From: Aurantibacillus circumpalustris
GTDB taxonomy: Bacteria; Bacteroidota; Bacteroidia; B-17B0; Aurantibacillaceae
Assembly: GCF_029625215.1 (NCBI RefSeq)
Contig: NZ_CP121197.1
Coordinates: 4,340,001 to 4,404,000 of the forward strand
DNA: 64,000 nt
Reading direction: 5' to 3'
This document shows, piece after piece, positions 1 through 10,073 of this stretch; the stretch's first letter is position 1, and every line of letters starts with the position of its first letter. The translations under genes were made by a program, and so were the position numbers. Below the pieces are notes generated by a model that was not told the DNA's origin, ran no database searches, and saw only the letters and a program-made list of their open reading frames with translations.

Positions 1-241
1 CGCCTAAATTATTAACAGAATTGAGTAAATCCGGATTTACCTCCAGCATTGTTTTTACTTTGGCCATGTCCTTATGTGCCGCCCCTACAAATTCTTTTAC
101 TAATGAAATTTCTATAGGCGGACCCTTATCTTGATTTTGTTTTGAAAGAGTTTGAGAGGTTGAGATTCCAGGCAATAAAATTAACCCTGTTGCACCCAAA
201 CTTGAACGTATGATAAAGTCCCTTCGTGTTTGATTTTTCAT
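1..241 (-). CDS. Tat-exported ankyrin-repeat-type protein (5' part only)
   Basis: Only the first 80 codons are inside the window; the frame is open to base 1, so the gene continues to the left. The N-terminus has a twin-arginine motif (RRDFI at residues 6-10) followed by a hydrophobic stretch (residues 12-24), which is typical of a Tat signal peptide. After a polar linker the sequence EFVGAAHKDMAKVKTML..NPDLLN resembles the first helix pair of an ankyrin repeat. I infer an exported ankyrin-repeat protein; the repeat family call rests on a single partial repeat. The ATG is the complement of 239-241. It is transcribed in the same direction as uvrA, 92 nt beyond the uvrA stop. Confidence 0.6.
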   Translation of the reverse strand, partial: MKNQTRRDFIIRSSLGATGLILLPGISTSQTLSKQNQDKGPPIEISLVKEFVGAAHKDMAKVKTMLEVNPDLLNSVNNLG

Positions 242-333
242 GGTAATACTAATTTACCATATGATCAATTAATTTCACTAACCCTTATAGGGTGATTTAT
301 CAGTGAATGCCAAAGTGTTCTTTATCCAGCAAA

Positions 334-3192
334 CTATTTCCCTTTATTTAAAGTCGCTAATAAATATTTACTCGTATATCCTTCTTTTGATCGCGCCAAA
401 TCTTCAGGTGTTCCTTCAAATACAACGTTCCCGCCATGTTCACCACCTTCAGGTCCCATATCAACTATCCAATCAGCGCACTTAATCACATCCATATTGT
501 GTTCTATCACCACAATCGAATGTCCTTTCTTCAATAATGCGTCAAACGATTTTAAAAGTTTAGCTACATCATGAAAATGTAATCCCGTAGTTGGTTCATC
601 AAATACAAAAAGTGTGGGTGACGTATTATTTATTTGAATTAAGAAACTGGCAAGCTTAATACGTTGTGCTTCACCTCCGCTCAAAGTACTGCTACTCTGT
701 CCTAATTGCACATAACCTAAACCAACTGCCTGCAAAGCGTTGAGTTTTTCAGTAATTTTATGAGCTATACGGTTGTCTTCATCTTTACTGAAAAAAGTTA
801 TTGCATCATCTACCGTTAAATCTAATATATCCGATATCGATTTTCCTTTGTACAAAATTTCTAAAGTTTCAGATTTATAACGTTTTCCTTTGCAACCTTC
901 GCATTGTAATTGGATATCGGCCATAAACTGCATTTCTACAGTAATTTGCCCTTCACCTTGGCAAACCTCACAGCGTCCACCTTCCACATTAAAACTAAAA
1001 AATCCCGGCTTGTAATTTCTTGTTTTTGCTAACCCTTGTTCAGCAAATAAATTCCGCACTTCATCGAATGCTTTAATATAAGTAACCGGATTACTGCGTG
1101 AAGATTTTCCAATCGGATTTTGATCTACAAACTCCAATTGTTTAATTTGTTTTAAACTGCCACCAATTAAATGATCAGAATTAACGCTTTCAAAATATCC
1201 ATCGAGATAGCGCTGCATATAAGGGATTAGTCCTTTTTTTATTAATGTTGATTTCCCAGAACCACTCACTCCTGTAACACAGGTTAAAACGCCCAAAGGA
1301 AATTTCACTTTCACGTTTTTTAAATTATTATCATTTAAATTACGTACCTCTACAAACTCCTTCCACTTTCTGCGAGTGGTAGGAATTTCAATACGCATTA
1401 AATCATTTAAATACTTTGATGTGTAACCGTTTTTGTTTTTTAATAAATCCTTATGCGTTCCTTGAAAAACCAAATGTCCACCGTCAGTTCCCGCTTCCGG
1501 ACCAATATCAATGAGTTCATCTGCCTGACGCATAATTTCTTCATCGTGTTCAACAATAATAACTGTATTTCCTTGTTGTTGAAGTGAACGCAAAACTTTT
1601 ATTAATCGTTCTGTGTCTCTTGGATGAAGCCCAATGCTGGGTTCATCAAGAATATAAAGACTGCCAACCAAAGTACTTCCTAGTTGTGTTGCAAGATTAA
1701 TACGCTGACTTTCACCACCACTTAAAGTATTCGCCACGCGATTTAACGTAAGATATCCTAAACCAACATCTAACAAATATTGCAAACGATTAGTAATCTC
1801 AGTTAGTAATCGCTTAGCAATTTTCACATCGTGCTCATTTAATTTAATTGTTTTAAAAAAATCAATAAGATTGGTAACGGGCGATAATACTAAATCATTT
1901 ATACATTTTCCATCAATCTTAACATAATTAGCATCTTTTCGTAAACGTGTTCCTTCACAATCGGGACAAGCTGTCTTCCCACGGTAACGGGCCAACATAA
2001 CCCTATATTGAATTTTGTAAGTTTCTTTCTCCAACATTTTAAAGAAAGCATTGAGTCCGTCAAAATGCTGATTACCTGTCCATAATAAGTCGTAATCTTT
2101 TTTAGACAGTTCTATAACAGGCTTATGAATAGGAAAATTAAACTTGTGCGCGCTTTTTATTAATTGATTTTTGTAGGCGCTCATAACCTCTCCATTCCAA
2201 CAAACAATTGCATTCTCGTATACCGACAAACTTTTATTTGGGATAACCAAATCAGGATCCACACCAATAATACTTCCAAAACCTTCACACATCTTGCAGG
2301 CGCCGATTGGATTGTTGAATGTAAAAAAGTTTACGGTTGGTTCTTCAAAAGTTATACCATCTAACTCAAATAAATTGCTGAAATTATTTTTCTCATATTT
2401 ACCATCCACTTTTTCAACCCACACCAAACTTTCTCCATCACCTTCTTGAAAAGCAGTTTGAACACTATCACCCGCCCTATTCACAAAATCTTCATCCTCA
2501 GGCTGCGTTACCAAACGATCAATTAACAAAAATACTTCGGCACTCTTTTTAACAGTTTTAAAATCAATTTCATTAATGCGTTGCATGGTGTCGTTGACCA
2601 TTGCACGTGAAAAGCCTTGTTGTTCGAGTAATTCTAATTGTTTTTGAAACGGTCTGTCTTTTTTCTCATATACTTTCGAAAGAACTAAAACTTTAGAGCC
2701 GGGTTCTAATTCCGTAATAAAATTAACAACATCCGTAACGCTTTGTCGCTTTACTTGCTTGCCACTTACCGGGCTGTATGTTTTTCCAACTCTTGAGAAA
2801 AGTAATTTAAAGTAATCGTAAATTTCCGTGATGGTTCCAACTGTACTGCGAGGATTTCTAGAAATAACTTTCTGCTCAATAGCGATAGCGGGAGAAATCC
2901 CTTTAATGTAATCTACTTGAGGTTTTTCATGTCTTCCCAAAAACTGCCTCGCATAAGCCGAAAGACTTTCCACATAACGTCTTTGTCCTTCAGCATATAA
3001 GGTGTCAAATGCCAACGAAGATTTTCCAGAACCCGAAAGTCCGGTAATAACAATCATTTTATTGCGCGGAATAGCAACATCAATGTTTTTTAAATTATGT
3101 TGACGTGCACCTTTTATGATTATAAATTCTTTTGGACTTAATTTCGTAATATCCACTTTAGCTTCGGCTTTTTTTTCTTTCACTTTCTCCAT
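334..3192 (-). CDS. uvrA: Excinuclease ABC subunit A (UvrA)
   Basis: DNA-damage recognition ATPase of nucleotide excision repair; it loads UvrB at lesions. At 952 residues it is full length. Two ABC ATPase halves are visible: Walker [10 protein letters not shown] (residues 51-59) and GVSGSGKST in the second half, two signature motifs ([20 protein letters not shown]), and two Walker B/D-loop segments ([26 protein letters not shown]). Cysteine pairs of the zinc modules are present ([32 protein letters not shown]). There is a roughly 20-residue Lys/Glu-rich N-terminal extension before the conserved core. It is a single gene with no repair neighbours. The stop is the complement of 334-336. Confidence 0.97.
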   Translation of the reverse strand: MEKVKEKKAEAKVDITKLSPKEFIIIKGARQHNLKNIDVAIPRNKMIVITGLSGSGKSSLAFDTLYAEGQRRYVESLSAYARQFLGRHEKPQVDYIKGISPAIAIEQKVISRNPRSTVGTITEIYDYFKLLFSRVGKTYSPVSGKQVKRQSVTDVVNFITELEPGSKVLVLSKVYEKKDRPFQKQLELLEQQGFSRAMVNDTMQRINEIDFKTVKKSAEVFLLIDRLVTQPEDEDFVNRAGDSVQTAFQEGDGESLVWVEKVDGKYEKNNFSNLFELDGITFEEPTVNFFTFNNPIGACKMCEGFGSIIGVDPDLVIPNKSLSVYENAIVCWNGEVMSAYKNQLIKSAHKFNFPIHKPVIELSKKDYDLLWTGNQHFDGLNAFFKMLEKETYKIQYRVMLARYRGKTACPDCEGTRLRKDANYVKIDGKCINDLVLSPVTNLIDFFKTIKLNEHDVKIAKRLLTEITNRLQYLLDVGLGYLTLNRVANTLSGGESQRINLATQLGSTLVGSLYILDEPSIGLHPRDTERLIKVLRSLQQQGNTVIIVEHDEEIMRQADELIDIGPEAGTDGGHLVFQGTHKDLLKNKNGYTSKYLNDLMRIEIPTTRRKWKEFVEVRNLNDNNLKNVKVKFPLGVLTCVTGVSGSGKSTLIKKGLIPYMQRYLDGYFESVNSDHLIGGSLKQIKQLEFVDQNPIGKSSRSNPVTYIKAFDEVRNLFAEQGLAKTRNYKPGFFSFNVEGGRCEVCQGEGQITVEMQFMADIQLQCEGCKGKRYKSETLEILYKGKSISDILDLTVDDAITFFSKDEDNRIAHKITEKLNALQAVGLGYVQLGQSSSTLSGGEAQRIKLASFLIQINNTSPTLFVFDEPTTGLHFHDVAKLLKSFDALLKKGHSIVVIEHNMDVIKCADWIVDMGPEGGEHGGNVVFEGTPEDLARSKEGYTSKYLLATLNKGK

Positions 3193-3240
3193 AAACTAAT
3201 TCAAACAAAATATATTTTCCATCTTACGTCTTCCCTTTTT

Positions 3241-3296
3241 CTCGCGATGACTATCGGGATCCCTTTTCCATTTTACCTTTTCCATTTTCCATTCCA
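3241..3296. repeat. Short intergenic low-complexity repeat
   Basis: The gap between uvrA and the thioredoxin-like gene holds an imperfect palindrome (CGATgactATCG, 3245-3256) followed by two copies of CCTTTTCCATTTT and a third partial copy, up to the stop of the next gene. This looks like the short dispersed intergenic repeats common in some Bacteroidota genomes, but only one locus is visible here, so dispersal is an inference. Confidence 0.35.
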
Positions 3297-3297
3297 A

Positions 3298-3789
3298 CTA
3301 CTCCATCAATTTTATCAAATGCTTCAAAGTCGAAGGATCTTCCCAATTTAAATAACCTACCGTTTCTTTCTTCACTTCGAGTTTGGTATTAATTATGTAG
3401 GAAGTGGGTATCGAATTGATCCCAATTTCACTAAATCGCTGATTCATTTTTAGAAATTTAAATGGATAAGAATGTTTCTCTTTAAATCTTATGATTTTTT
3501 CGAGAGGCTCATCACTCACAACAATTACCTCCACTCCTTCTAAATTCAGAGTTTGAATTGATTTCAAAACATTTAATTCCTCTATACAATTCCCACACCA
3601 GGAAGCTCCAAAGCATAATGCGATTTTTTGACCACGAAAAGACTCTAAATTAATCGCATCACCATTCAAATCACTCAGATTAAGCTCATTTAGATTTATT
3701 GTTGGAGCTACACGGTATTTTTTATAAATAAAAAAGGCCAAAAACACTGCAATTATAAGCCCTAAGGGGTAGATCCATTTTTTTGACAT
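3298..3789 (-). CDS. TlpA-like membrane-anchored thioredoxin-family protein
   Basis: A 163-residue protein with one N-terminal membrane anchor (residues 5-22) and a thioredoxin fold outside the cytoplasmic membrane. The redox motif is W64-C65-G66-N67-C68, and a cis-Pro segment (NSIPTSYIIN) is present further on. The family (TlpA/ResA/AhpC-TSA type) reduces or oxidises disulfides of exported proteins. It is divergent from mtgA, and the short gap must hold both promoters. The specific partner is unknown. A second TlpA-type protein is encoded at 45774-46889. Confidence 0.8.
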   Translation of the reverse strand: MSKKWIYPLGLIIAVFLAFFIYKKYRVAPTINLNELNLSDLNGDAINLESFRGQKIALCFGASWCGNCIEELNVLKSIQTLNLEGVEVIVVSDEPLEKIIRFKEKHSYPFKFLKMNQRFSEIGINSIPTSYIINTKLEVKKETVGYLNWEDPSTLKHLIKLME

Positions 3790-3872
3790 AGTAATTAAGA
3801 CTCGATAGTTAATTGATTTGTAAACTTTTATGTTTAGTCATTAAAATTACAAATAGATTTGCAGCTTATACA

Positions 3873-4622
3873 GTGTTTATACTAAGAAAAATATTTAGAA
3901 TTCTGTTAAGGATTGTTATTGCTTTCCTCATCACAACTGTAGGCTCAACACTTCTCTACAAGTGGCTTCCCGTAAAGATTACACCACTAATGCTTATTCG
4001 TTGCCTCGAGCAAAAAAAGGATGGTGAATCGATGAAACTAAAGCACGAGTGGGTTGTTCTGGATAAAATTTCTCCAAAATTGCAGTTAGCAGTTGTCTGC
4101 AGCGAAGATCAAAATTATCTTAAACATTATGGATTTGATTTCGGAGCTATAGAAAAAGCAATGAAAGCTAATGATGAAGGTAAAAATATTCGTGGTGCAA
4201 GTACAATTTCGCAACAAACAGCAAAAAACGTATTTTTGTGGCCTGGAAGAAGTTACATTCGAAAGGCATTTGAAGTATATTTCACCTTGCTAATTGAATC
4301 AATTTGGAGTAAAGAGCGGATAATGGAGGTTTATTTGAACAGTATTGAAATGGGTAAGGGCGTTTATGGTGCTGAAGCAGCTGCACAGTTTTGGTTTAAA
4401 AAAAGTGCTTCAAAACTAAATAAAGATGAGTGTGCTGCTATAGCATCTATCTTACCTAACCCACGCAAATTTGTCGCTAATCCTGCAAGTCCTTATATTG
4501 CAAAAAGAAAAGAATGGGTAAAAAAGCAAATGAGTTTTTGGGGTAATCAACTCGATTACAACAAGTACAACGATGATGATGAAAACGATAAGAACAAACC
4601 CTTAAAAAAGAAAAAAGAATGA
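3873..4622 (+). CDS. mtgA: Monofunctional peptidoglycan glycosyltransferase (GT51)
   Basis: Polymerises lipid II into glycan strands at the periplasmic face of the inner membrane. After one membrane helix, the GT51 motifs follow in order: the WLPVKITPLMLIR segment typical of MtgA, EDQNYLKHYGFD with the catalytic Glu, RGASTISQQTAKN, and RIMEVYLNSIEMGKGVYG. There is no transpeptidase domain. The start is uncertain: the frame is open back to a TTG at 3813, only 23 nt from the divergent thioredoxin gene. The GTG at 3873 gives the usual short N-terminus and is preferred here. The stop overlaps the next ATG by four bases (ATGA), so the two genes are translationally coupled. The tail is Asp/Lys-rich. 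Confidence 0.9.
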   Translation: MFILRKIFRILLRIVIAFLITTVGSTLLYKWLPVKITPLMLIRCLEQKKDGESMKLKHEWVVLDKISPKLQLAVVCSEDQNYLKHYGFDFGAIEKAMKANDEGKNIRGASTISQQTAKNVFLWPGRSYIRKAFEVYFTLLIESIWSKERIMEVYLNSIEMGKGVYGAEAAAQFWFKKSASKLNKDECAAIASILPNPRKFVANPASPYIAKRKEWVKKQMSFWGNQLDYNKYNDDDENDKNKPLKKKKE

Positions 4623-5782
4623 ACAAAGTTTATATTTTAGTTATCTTATTTGTAATGTTTTTAAGTTATGGGAATTCCCCTACTGATGGCGTTTCGGATA
4701 AGTTATTCTCAAATGATAATCACTCAAACATATATCTCCTAAGTCGGGCACAGAAGGTAATGGCCAATAAACTTGATTTCTGGTTCACCGACATGAACAA
4801 GAAAGGCCTTTTTAACGGAAGTGTTCTTGTATCTAGAGCCGGAAAAGTTATTTATAAAAAATCTTTCGGTATTTCTGATAAATATACCCAGCAGGCGCTT
4901 ACGGACTCTTCCATGTTTCAATTAGCCTCTGTTTCAAAAGTTATTACTGCAACTGCGGTACTTATGCTTCATGAAAGAGAAATCATCGATATTAACAAAC
5001 CTTTCAAATTTTATTTTCCAGATTTTCCATACGAAAATGTTAATGTAAAAGATTTATTAAATCACCGCTCAGGCTTACCAAACTACATCTATACCCTTAA
5101 CAACGAAATTTGCAAACCGAATTATCAAATGGATAATTCAGATATGTATACTTGTTTTGTTTCAAAAAATTCGCGAGAGTACTTAAAGCCCAATACGCGT
5201 TTTAATTACTGCAACACTAATTACGCACTCTTAGCACTTCTTATTGAGAAAACAAGTGGCAAAACATATCCACAATTTCTAAAAGAAGAGTTGTTTACGC
5301 CTCTTGGCATGAAAAACACTGCCACCATAGTTGATATTGATCTAAATAGTGCAAAGGTTACAAAACCATATGATAACCGCTGGAGGCCTGTAGCTTTTGA
5401 CGCAAGCGATTATGTATTAGGAGATAAAAGTATTTATTCAACACCTTTTGATCTTTTTCTTTTTAGCGAAGCAATGTATAACAACAGAATAATTCGCCCT
5501 GAAACACAAGAGTTAGCTTATACTGCATTTAGTAAAGAAAAAAGAGTTGATAATTACGGTTATGGCTGGAGACTTAAGGATTATAAGGATCCTGACAAAA
5601 AAGAGGTATATCATAACGGTTGGTGGCATGGTTACCGCTCTTCCTTCCACCGTCGTTTAAATGACACGTTAACTGTTGTAATTCTTAGTAACCAGTTAAA
5701 CCGTTCGGCTTATCAAACGTATAAAGTATACGAAATTCTTGATAACACAAAAGGCATAGCGCAAGTGGACGAAGAAGAATAA
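4619..5782 (+). CDS. Exported beta-lactamase-fold serine hydrolase
   Basis: A 387-residue protein with an N-terminal signal sequence (residues 1-18). The serine beta-lactamase/DD-peptidase fold (Pfam Beta-lactamase, AmpC/EstB-like) is shown by the S104-V-S-K107 nucleophile motif, Y197-C-N199, and an HNGWWHG segment in the place of the third KTG/HxG box. Family members include D,D-peptidases, esterases and class C beta-lactamases, so the substrate cannot be assigned. Coupling to mtgA by a four-base overlap suggests a cell-wall role such as trimming new peptidoglycan. gldF begins 32 nt downstream. Confidence 0.82.
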   Translation: MNKVYILVILFVMFLSYGNSPTDGVSDKLFSNDNHSNIYLLSRAQKVMANKLDFWFTDMNKKGLFNGSVLVSRAGKVIYKKSFGISDKYTQQALTDSSMFQLASVSKVITATAVLMLHEREIIDINKPFKFYFPDFPYENVNVKDLLNHRSGLPNYIYTLNNEICKPNYQMDNSDMYTCFVSKNSREYLKPNTRFNYCNTNYALLALLIEKTSGKTYPQFLKEELFTPLGMKNTATIVDIDLNSAKVTKPYDNRWRPVAFDASDYVLGDKSIYSTPFDLFLFSEAMYNNRIIRPETQELAYTAFSKEKRVDNYGYGWRLKDYKDPDKKEVYHNGWWHGYRSSFHRRLNDTLTVVILSNQLNRSAYQTYKVYEILDNTKGIAQVDEEE

Positions 5783-5814
5783 TCACTGTTTAATTTTATG
5801 TACTTTTACTCTCC

Positions 5815-6555
5815 ATGTTAACCCTCTATTTAAAAGAAATACGAAGCTTTTTAAGCTCGCTCATCGGCTATATTGCCATCGGTGTGTTTATAACACTTAT
5901 TGGTGTTTTTATGTGGGTAATTCCAACCGAAGGTGGCGGGTATAATATTTTAGATAATGGTTTTTCCAATATTGATCCCTTGTTCTTTATTGCGCCCTGG
6001 GTATATCTATTTTTAATTCCTGCTATCACCATGCGCTCCTTTTCTGAAGAAAAGAAAAATGGTACCATAGAACTTCTGCTAACACGTCCATTAACAGATT
6101 TACAAATTGTGCTTGCAAAATATTTTGCCGGATTCACACTTGTTATCGTTTCTCTCCTACCGACACTTATCTACTATTACAGCGTACATGTATTAGGTGC
6201 GCCAAAAGGAAATATTGATACGGGCGGTATGTGGGGATCTTATATTGGTTTACTTTTTCTTGGTGCCGGTTTTGTTTCTATTGGAATCTTTGCTTCTTCT
6301 ATCGCAGAAAATCAAGTAATTGCTTTTATCATTGCCATGCTACTTTGTTTTTTTTGCTACATCGGTTTTGAATACATTGCGCAAAGTGGTGTGTTTGGAA
6401 AATACGATGCACTTTTCAAAAGTTTAGGAATTAATCATCATTATACCAGTATGAGTCGCGGTGTTGTTGACACCCGCGATATTATTTATTTTATAAGTGT
6501 TATCGCACTTTTTAATCTTTTTACGAAACTAGTTCTTCAAAGCAGAAAATGGTAA
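5815..6555 (+). CDS. gldF: Gliding-motility ABC transporter permease GldF
   Basis: A 246-residue polytopic membrane protein of the ABC-2 permease type, with about six membrane helices and the conserved SFSEEKKNGTIELLLTRPL segment that follows the first helices in GldF-like permeases. In Flavobacterium, GldA (ATPase), GldF and GldG form an ABC transporter linked to gliding. Here gldF overlaps gldG by 7 nt. No gldA ATPase gene is in the window, so the ATPase must be elsewhere. The substrate is unknown in the family. Confidence 0.92.
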   Translation: MLTLYLKEIRSFLSSLIGYIAIGVFITLIGVFMWVIPTEGGGYNILDNGFSNIDPLFFIAPWVYLFLIPAITMRSFSEEKKNGTIELLLTRPLTDLQIVLAKYFAGFTLVIVSLLPTLIYYYSVHVLGAPKGNIDTGGMWGSYIGLLFLGAGFVSIGIFASSIAENQVIAFIIAMLLCFFCYIGFEYIAQSGVFGKYDALFKSLGINHHYTSMSRGVVDTRDIIYFISVIALFNLFTKLVLQSRKW

Positions 6556-8267
6556 CAAAAAAAATAACCACTTCTAATAAACGTAAGGATGTTACTTCTC
6601 TAGCAGCTGTCATCGTAATTATTCTGCTGTTTAACTTTGTGGGTTCCTTTTACTTTGAGCGGTTTGACCTAACAACCGAAAAAAGATATACACTTGCTGA
6701 ATCAACAAAAAATCTATTGAAGAATTTGGATGATGAAGTATATTTAAAAGTATATCTCAATGGTGATTTTGATCCTAGTTTTACTCGCTTAAAAAACGAA
6801 GCGAGAGAAATTTTAGATGAATTTAGAGCTTACTCGAAAAACCAAATCCAATACGAGTTTATTACTCCTGGAGAAGGTGTAACACCAGAAGAAAAAAATA
6901 ATCTCGAAAAACAATTGTACGAAAAAGGTTTGATGCCGGAAGAAATTACGATGCGTAGTAGTGACAAAACTACTCAAAACAGAATCTGGCCCGGCGCAAT
7001 CATAAGTCATAAAGGGAAAGAAACCGTTTGGCAAATATTCAATCGTCAGTCAACGGGAGTTGAAATGGAAACCTCCATTAATAATAGTGTCGAAGAATTA
7101 GAATATAGCCTCACCAACTCCATACGAAAACTTCAACGTACCAAAAGACCAGAAGTTACTTTTATTCAGGGACATCATGAATTGGATACTATACAACAAT
7201 ATAGTTTTATGAAGGCCCTGTCTGAGTACTACGATGTTAATCAAACTACCATTACTCCAGGTAGAGAGCTGAGATCTCTTAAGGGGAGTGATGCCATTAT
7301 AATTTCTAAACCTGATAGTGCATTCACCGATAAAGAAATTTATACAATCGATCAATACATCATGAATGGCGGGAAAGTTTTATGGTTAATCGATCCGGTT
7401 TATACTAACCTCGATTCGCTTCGTACTGGATTTACGCTTGGTTTAAACAGGCCTCTTAATATCGAAGAAATGTTGTTTAAATATGGGGTACGTTTAAACC
7501 CGATACTAATTCAAGATATTCAGTGCAGCTATTTGAAGATAAATACTGGTTTCCAAAAAGGCCAACCAAAATTTGAATTACTTCCTTGGGTTTATTCTCC
7601 GCTAGTATTGCCTGATATCAATCACCCCATCGTAAAAAACCTTGATCTTATTAAGTTCGATTTCTTGAGTACAATTGATACTATTACTTCTGCAAGAAAT
7701 ATTAAAAAAACCATTCTTCTTAAAACATCTAAATACACCAAAACACAGCCAACTCCCGCGCGCATATCTTTAGCTATGACAAAAATGAAACTGAAAGAAT
7801 CACAGTTCATTAATTCCTACCAACCTGTTGCCTGTCTGTTAGAAGGGGAGTTCACTAGTTTCGTGGAAAACCGTCTTCCATCTGTACTTTTAAACGACAC
7901 CAACTTTAAACACATCGACCATGGAAAAAACACAAAAATGATTGTGGTTGCCGATGGCGATGTGGCAAAAAACGAATATGCGAGAAATACCGGACAAGTT
8001 TATCCCTTGGGTTATGATAGAAATACGCAGCAAACCTTTGCCAACAAAACATTTTTAGTAAACTGTGTTAATTATTTACTTGATGACGAAGGCATGCTTC
8101 AATTGCGTTCGCGAGAAGTAAAACTAAGATTGTTAGACAAAAAGAAAATAAAACAACAACATAGTAAATGGCAATTTATTAATGTTGCAATGCCTCTGCT
8201 GATTGTAATAGCTTTTGCCTCTATTCAATTTTACATACGTAAACGCAAATACGCCGCAGCGAAATAA
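6549..8267 (+). CDS. gldG: Gliding-motility ABC transporter component GldG
   Basis: A 572-residue protein with one N-terminal membrane helix (residues 17-33), a large extracytoplasmic region and a C-terminal membrane helix (about residues 545-562) followed by a basic tail. The early segment FDLTTEKRYTLAESTK is characteristic of GldG / IFT52-like ABC transporter auxiliary proteins. The start lies inside gldF (7-nt overlap), so the two subunits should be made together. It is convergent with the response regulator gene; no clear terminator is visible in the 29-nt gap. Confidence 0.92.
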   Translation: MVTKKITTSNKRKDVTSLAAVIVIILLFNFVGSFYFERFDLTTEKRYTLAESTKNLLKNLDDEVYLKVYLNGDFDPSFTRLKNEAREILDEFRAYSKNQIQYEFITPGEGVTPEEKNNLEKQLYEKGLMPEEITMRSSDKTTQNRIWPGAIISHKGKETVWQIFNRQSTGVEMETSINNSVEELEYSLTNSIRKLQRTKRPEVTFIQGHHELDTIQQYSFMKALSEYYDVNQTTITPGRELRSLKGSDAIIISKPDSAFTDKEIYTIDQYIMNGGKVLWLIDPVYTNLDSLRTGFTLGLNRPLNIEEMLFKYGVRLNPILIQDIQCSYLKINTGFQKGQPKFELLPWVYSPLVLPDINHPIVKNLDLIKFDFLSTIDTITSARNIKKTILLKTSKYTKTQPTPARISLAMTKMKLKESQFINSYQPVACLLEGEFTSFVENRLPSVLLNDTNFKHIDHGKNTKMIVVADGDVAKNEYARNTGQVYPLGYDRNTQQTFANKTFLVNCVNYLLDDEGMLQLRSREVKLRLLDKKKIKQQHSKWQFINVAMPLLIVIAFASIQFYIRKRKYAAAK

Positions 8268-8296
8268 AAATAATCCCCGAAAATTTATTGATTCTG

Positions 8297-8974
8297 TTAC
8301 TGGTACAAACTGAAATTAGTTTCCAGTAGTTGATTTTTTACGGCAAACATTACAACGCCAGCTGTATTATTAACGCCCAACTTATTCATAATGTTCTTAC
8401 GGTGAGTATTTACTGTGTGGGTACTTAATTTTAATTTATCAGCAATAAGTTTATTTGATAAACCTTCCGCGATACCCCGAATAATATCAATTTCACGGTC
8501 AGTTACTGGTATACCATCACAACCCAGTGATTTAATAAAAGAATTATTGGTGACAATTTCAGGGCTAGCAGATAAAAATGATACTATCTTACCGCATATA
8601 AATTTCTCCCCCTTAATGGTCGAATTTATTGCTTCTAGAATTTCAATTTTATCGCAATCTTTTAATAAAAAGCTGGTAATTCCGCTATCCAATACTGTAT
8701 TTAATTCTTTTTTTGAAAGGAGTTCTGTAATAACTAAAAACTTTGTGCGTGTATATTTTTTTGTAAGGCCTTTTAATTCGTTTTCTGTAATTCCCAAAGA
8801 AATAAAGTCAGCAATTAAAAGATTGGGCTTTGATAATTGCAATTGGCTAATAAGGTCGTCCTTATCACCACAAACAGAAGGAACAAGCTCGAAGCCTTTT
8901 AGCTCTCCCACCAAAAGTTCGAGACCAACTCTTGATAAAAAATTCTTATCCGCTATAAGTACCTTAATCATCAT
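8297..8974 (-). CDS. LuxR/NarL-type response regulator with altered receiver
   Basis: An N-terminal receiver domain (about residues 1-115) is joined to a C-terminal LuxR-type helix-turn-helix (TDREIDIIRGIAEGLSNKLIADKL, then STHTVNTHRKNIMNKL). The phospho-acceptor Asp (LLIADF), the switch Thr (VITEL) and the conserved Lys (FLLKD) are present. The usual acidic pair after beta-1 reads Asp-Lys (IADKN) instead of Asp-Asp, so metal binding may be changed. The frame opens at a TTG (8992), but the ATGs at 8974 or 8971 give the normal N-terminus MIKVLIAD. No histidine kinase gene lies nearby. The target genes are unknown. Confidence 0.85.
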   Translation of the reverse strand: MMIKVLIADKNFLSRVGLELLVGELKGFELVPSVCGDKDDLISQLQLSKPNLLIADFISLGITENELKGLTKKYTRTKFLVITELLSKKELNTVLDSGITSFLLKDCDKIEILEAINSTIKGEKFICGKIVSFLSASPEIVTNNSFIKSLGCDGIPVTDREIDIIRGIAEGLSNKLIADKLKLSTHTVNTHRKNIMNKLGVNNTAGVVMFAVKNQLLETNFSLYQ

Positions 8975-9005
8975 ACAAAGATACAATAACAATGTTATTG
9001 AGGTG

Positions 9006-9926
9006 TTAAATTTTTATTTTTTTACCATCCGTTGCCAACACACAATTTTCAAATTCTGGTTTAGCCTCCTTCAAAAAGCCACTCAAATCTCTGTATCTAG
9101 CAGAAAAATGTCCTAGTAACAACTGTTTAACATCAGCCATTTTTGCAATTGTTGCAGCTTGACTCGCTGTGGTGTGATATGTTTTTTTTGCACGCTCAAG
9201 ATTATCGTCAAGAAAAGTGCTCTCGTGATAAAGTACATCAACACCTCGAATATGTTTAACTAACTCTTTATCAAAAATAGTATCGCTGCAATATGCATAA
9301 GCTCTTGATTCAGGAGGATCAAGTGTAGCATCAGAATTTTTAACAAGCTCTCCGTCTAAATTAACAACGTCCATTCCTATCTTTAATGCATGAATATCTG
9401 CTAACGAAATATTTAGTTTTTCTAATCTGTATTTATCTATTTTTCTTGCTAGTGGTTTTTCTTTAAACAAAAAGCCAGTACAATAGATGCGGTGTTTTAA
9501 AGGGAAAGAATATACTTCCACTTTTGCATCTTCATAAATTAAATTTTTTCCGTCATTGTTCGTAAACATCCATTTAATTTCATAGCTTAAGTGAGTTTGT
9601 GCAGCTAAATTAATTGTGTCTATAATTGTTTTTAGTTCTTTTGGACAGTATATCGTGAGTTCTTGCTTCCTACCTAAAAGATGCATGCTGCTTAAAAGTC
9701 CTGGTAATCCAAAAAAGTGATCTCCGTGTAAATGCGAAATAAAAATATGATCTATCGCCTGCATTTTTGCTTTGTATCGCCTTAGTTGTATTTGAGTAGC
9801 TTCTCCACAATCTATTAAAAAATAACGCTCAGATATATTTAGCAATTGGGCACTTGGATTTCTATCTGAAGTTGGACTCGCTGAAGAGGAACCTAATATT
9901 AGAAGTTCAAAAGTTTGACGGGTCAT
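9006..9926 (-). CDS. rnz: Ribonuclease Z
   Basis: Metallo-beta-lactamase-fold endonuclease that trims tRNA 3' ends. At 306 residues it is the usual short form. The zinc motif HLHGDH is present in ISHLHGDHFFGLPGLL, the N-terminus has LGSSSASPT, and the later metal ligands appear in YHESTFLDD and the LLGHFSARY segment. It lies 31 nt upstream of the response regulator on the same strand and may be co-transcribed with it. Confidence 0.95.
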   Translation of the reverse strand: MTRQTFELLILGSSSASPTSDRNPSAQLLNISERYFLIDCGEATQIQLRRYKAKMQAIDHIFISHLHGDHFFGLPGLLSSMHLLGRKQELTIYCPKELKTIIDTINLAAQTHLSYEIKWMFTNNDGKNLIYEDAKVEVYSFPLKHRIYCTGFLFKEKPLARKIDKYRLEKLNISLADIHALKIGMDVVNLDGELVKNSDATLDPPESRAYAYCSDTIFDKELVKHIRGVDVLYHESTFLDDNLERAKKTYHTTASQAATIAKMADVKQLLLGHFSARYRDLSGFLKEAKPEFENCVLATDGKKIKI

Positions 9927-10023
9927 CTTAGCAAAATTCTATAATCATTGGTATTCAATGTGTCTAAAGGTACTTATCTTCACTTCCATATCAAAAAACG
10001 ACTCTGAATAATTCGTTTTAATA

Positions 10024-10055
10024 TTTGCTTTAAGTATGCTTTTTGAGTATTTTTG
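10024..10055 (+). promoter_or_regulatory. Bacteroidota-type promoter for ndk
   Basis: The -33 box TTTG (10024-10027) is followed, 20 nt on, by TATTTTTG (10048-10055), a full match to the TAnnTTTG -7 consensus. The ndk ATG is 18 nt downstream, so the leader should be very short. Confidence 0.75.
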
Positions 10056-10073
10056 CACCCTTAATAATAAAAA

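Noticed and set aside
8415-9116. Plus-strand open frame of 233 codons opposite the response regulator and rnz
   Set aside because: It is antisense to two well-supported genes, has a low-complexity Ser/Phe-rich translation and no recognisable motif.
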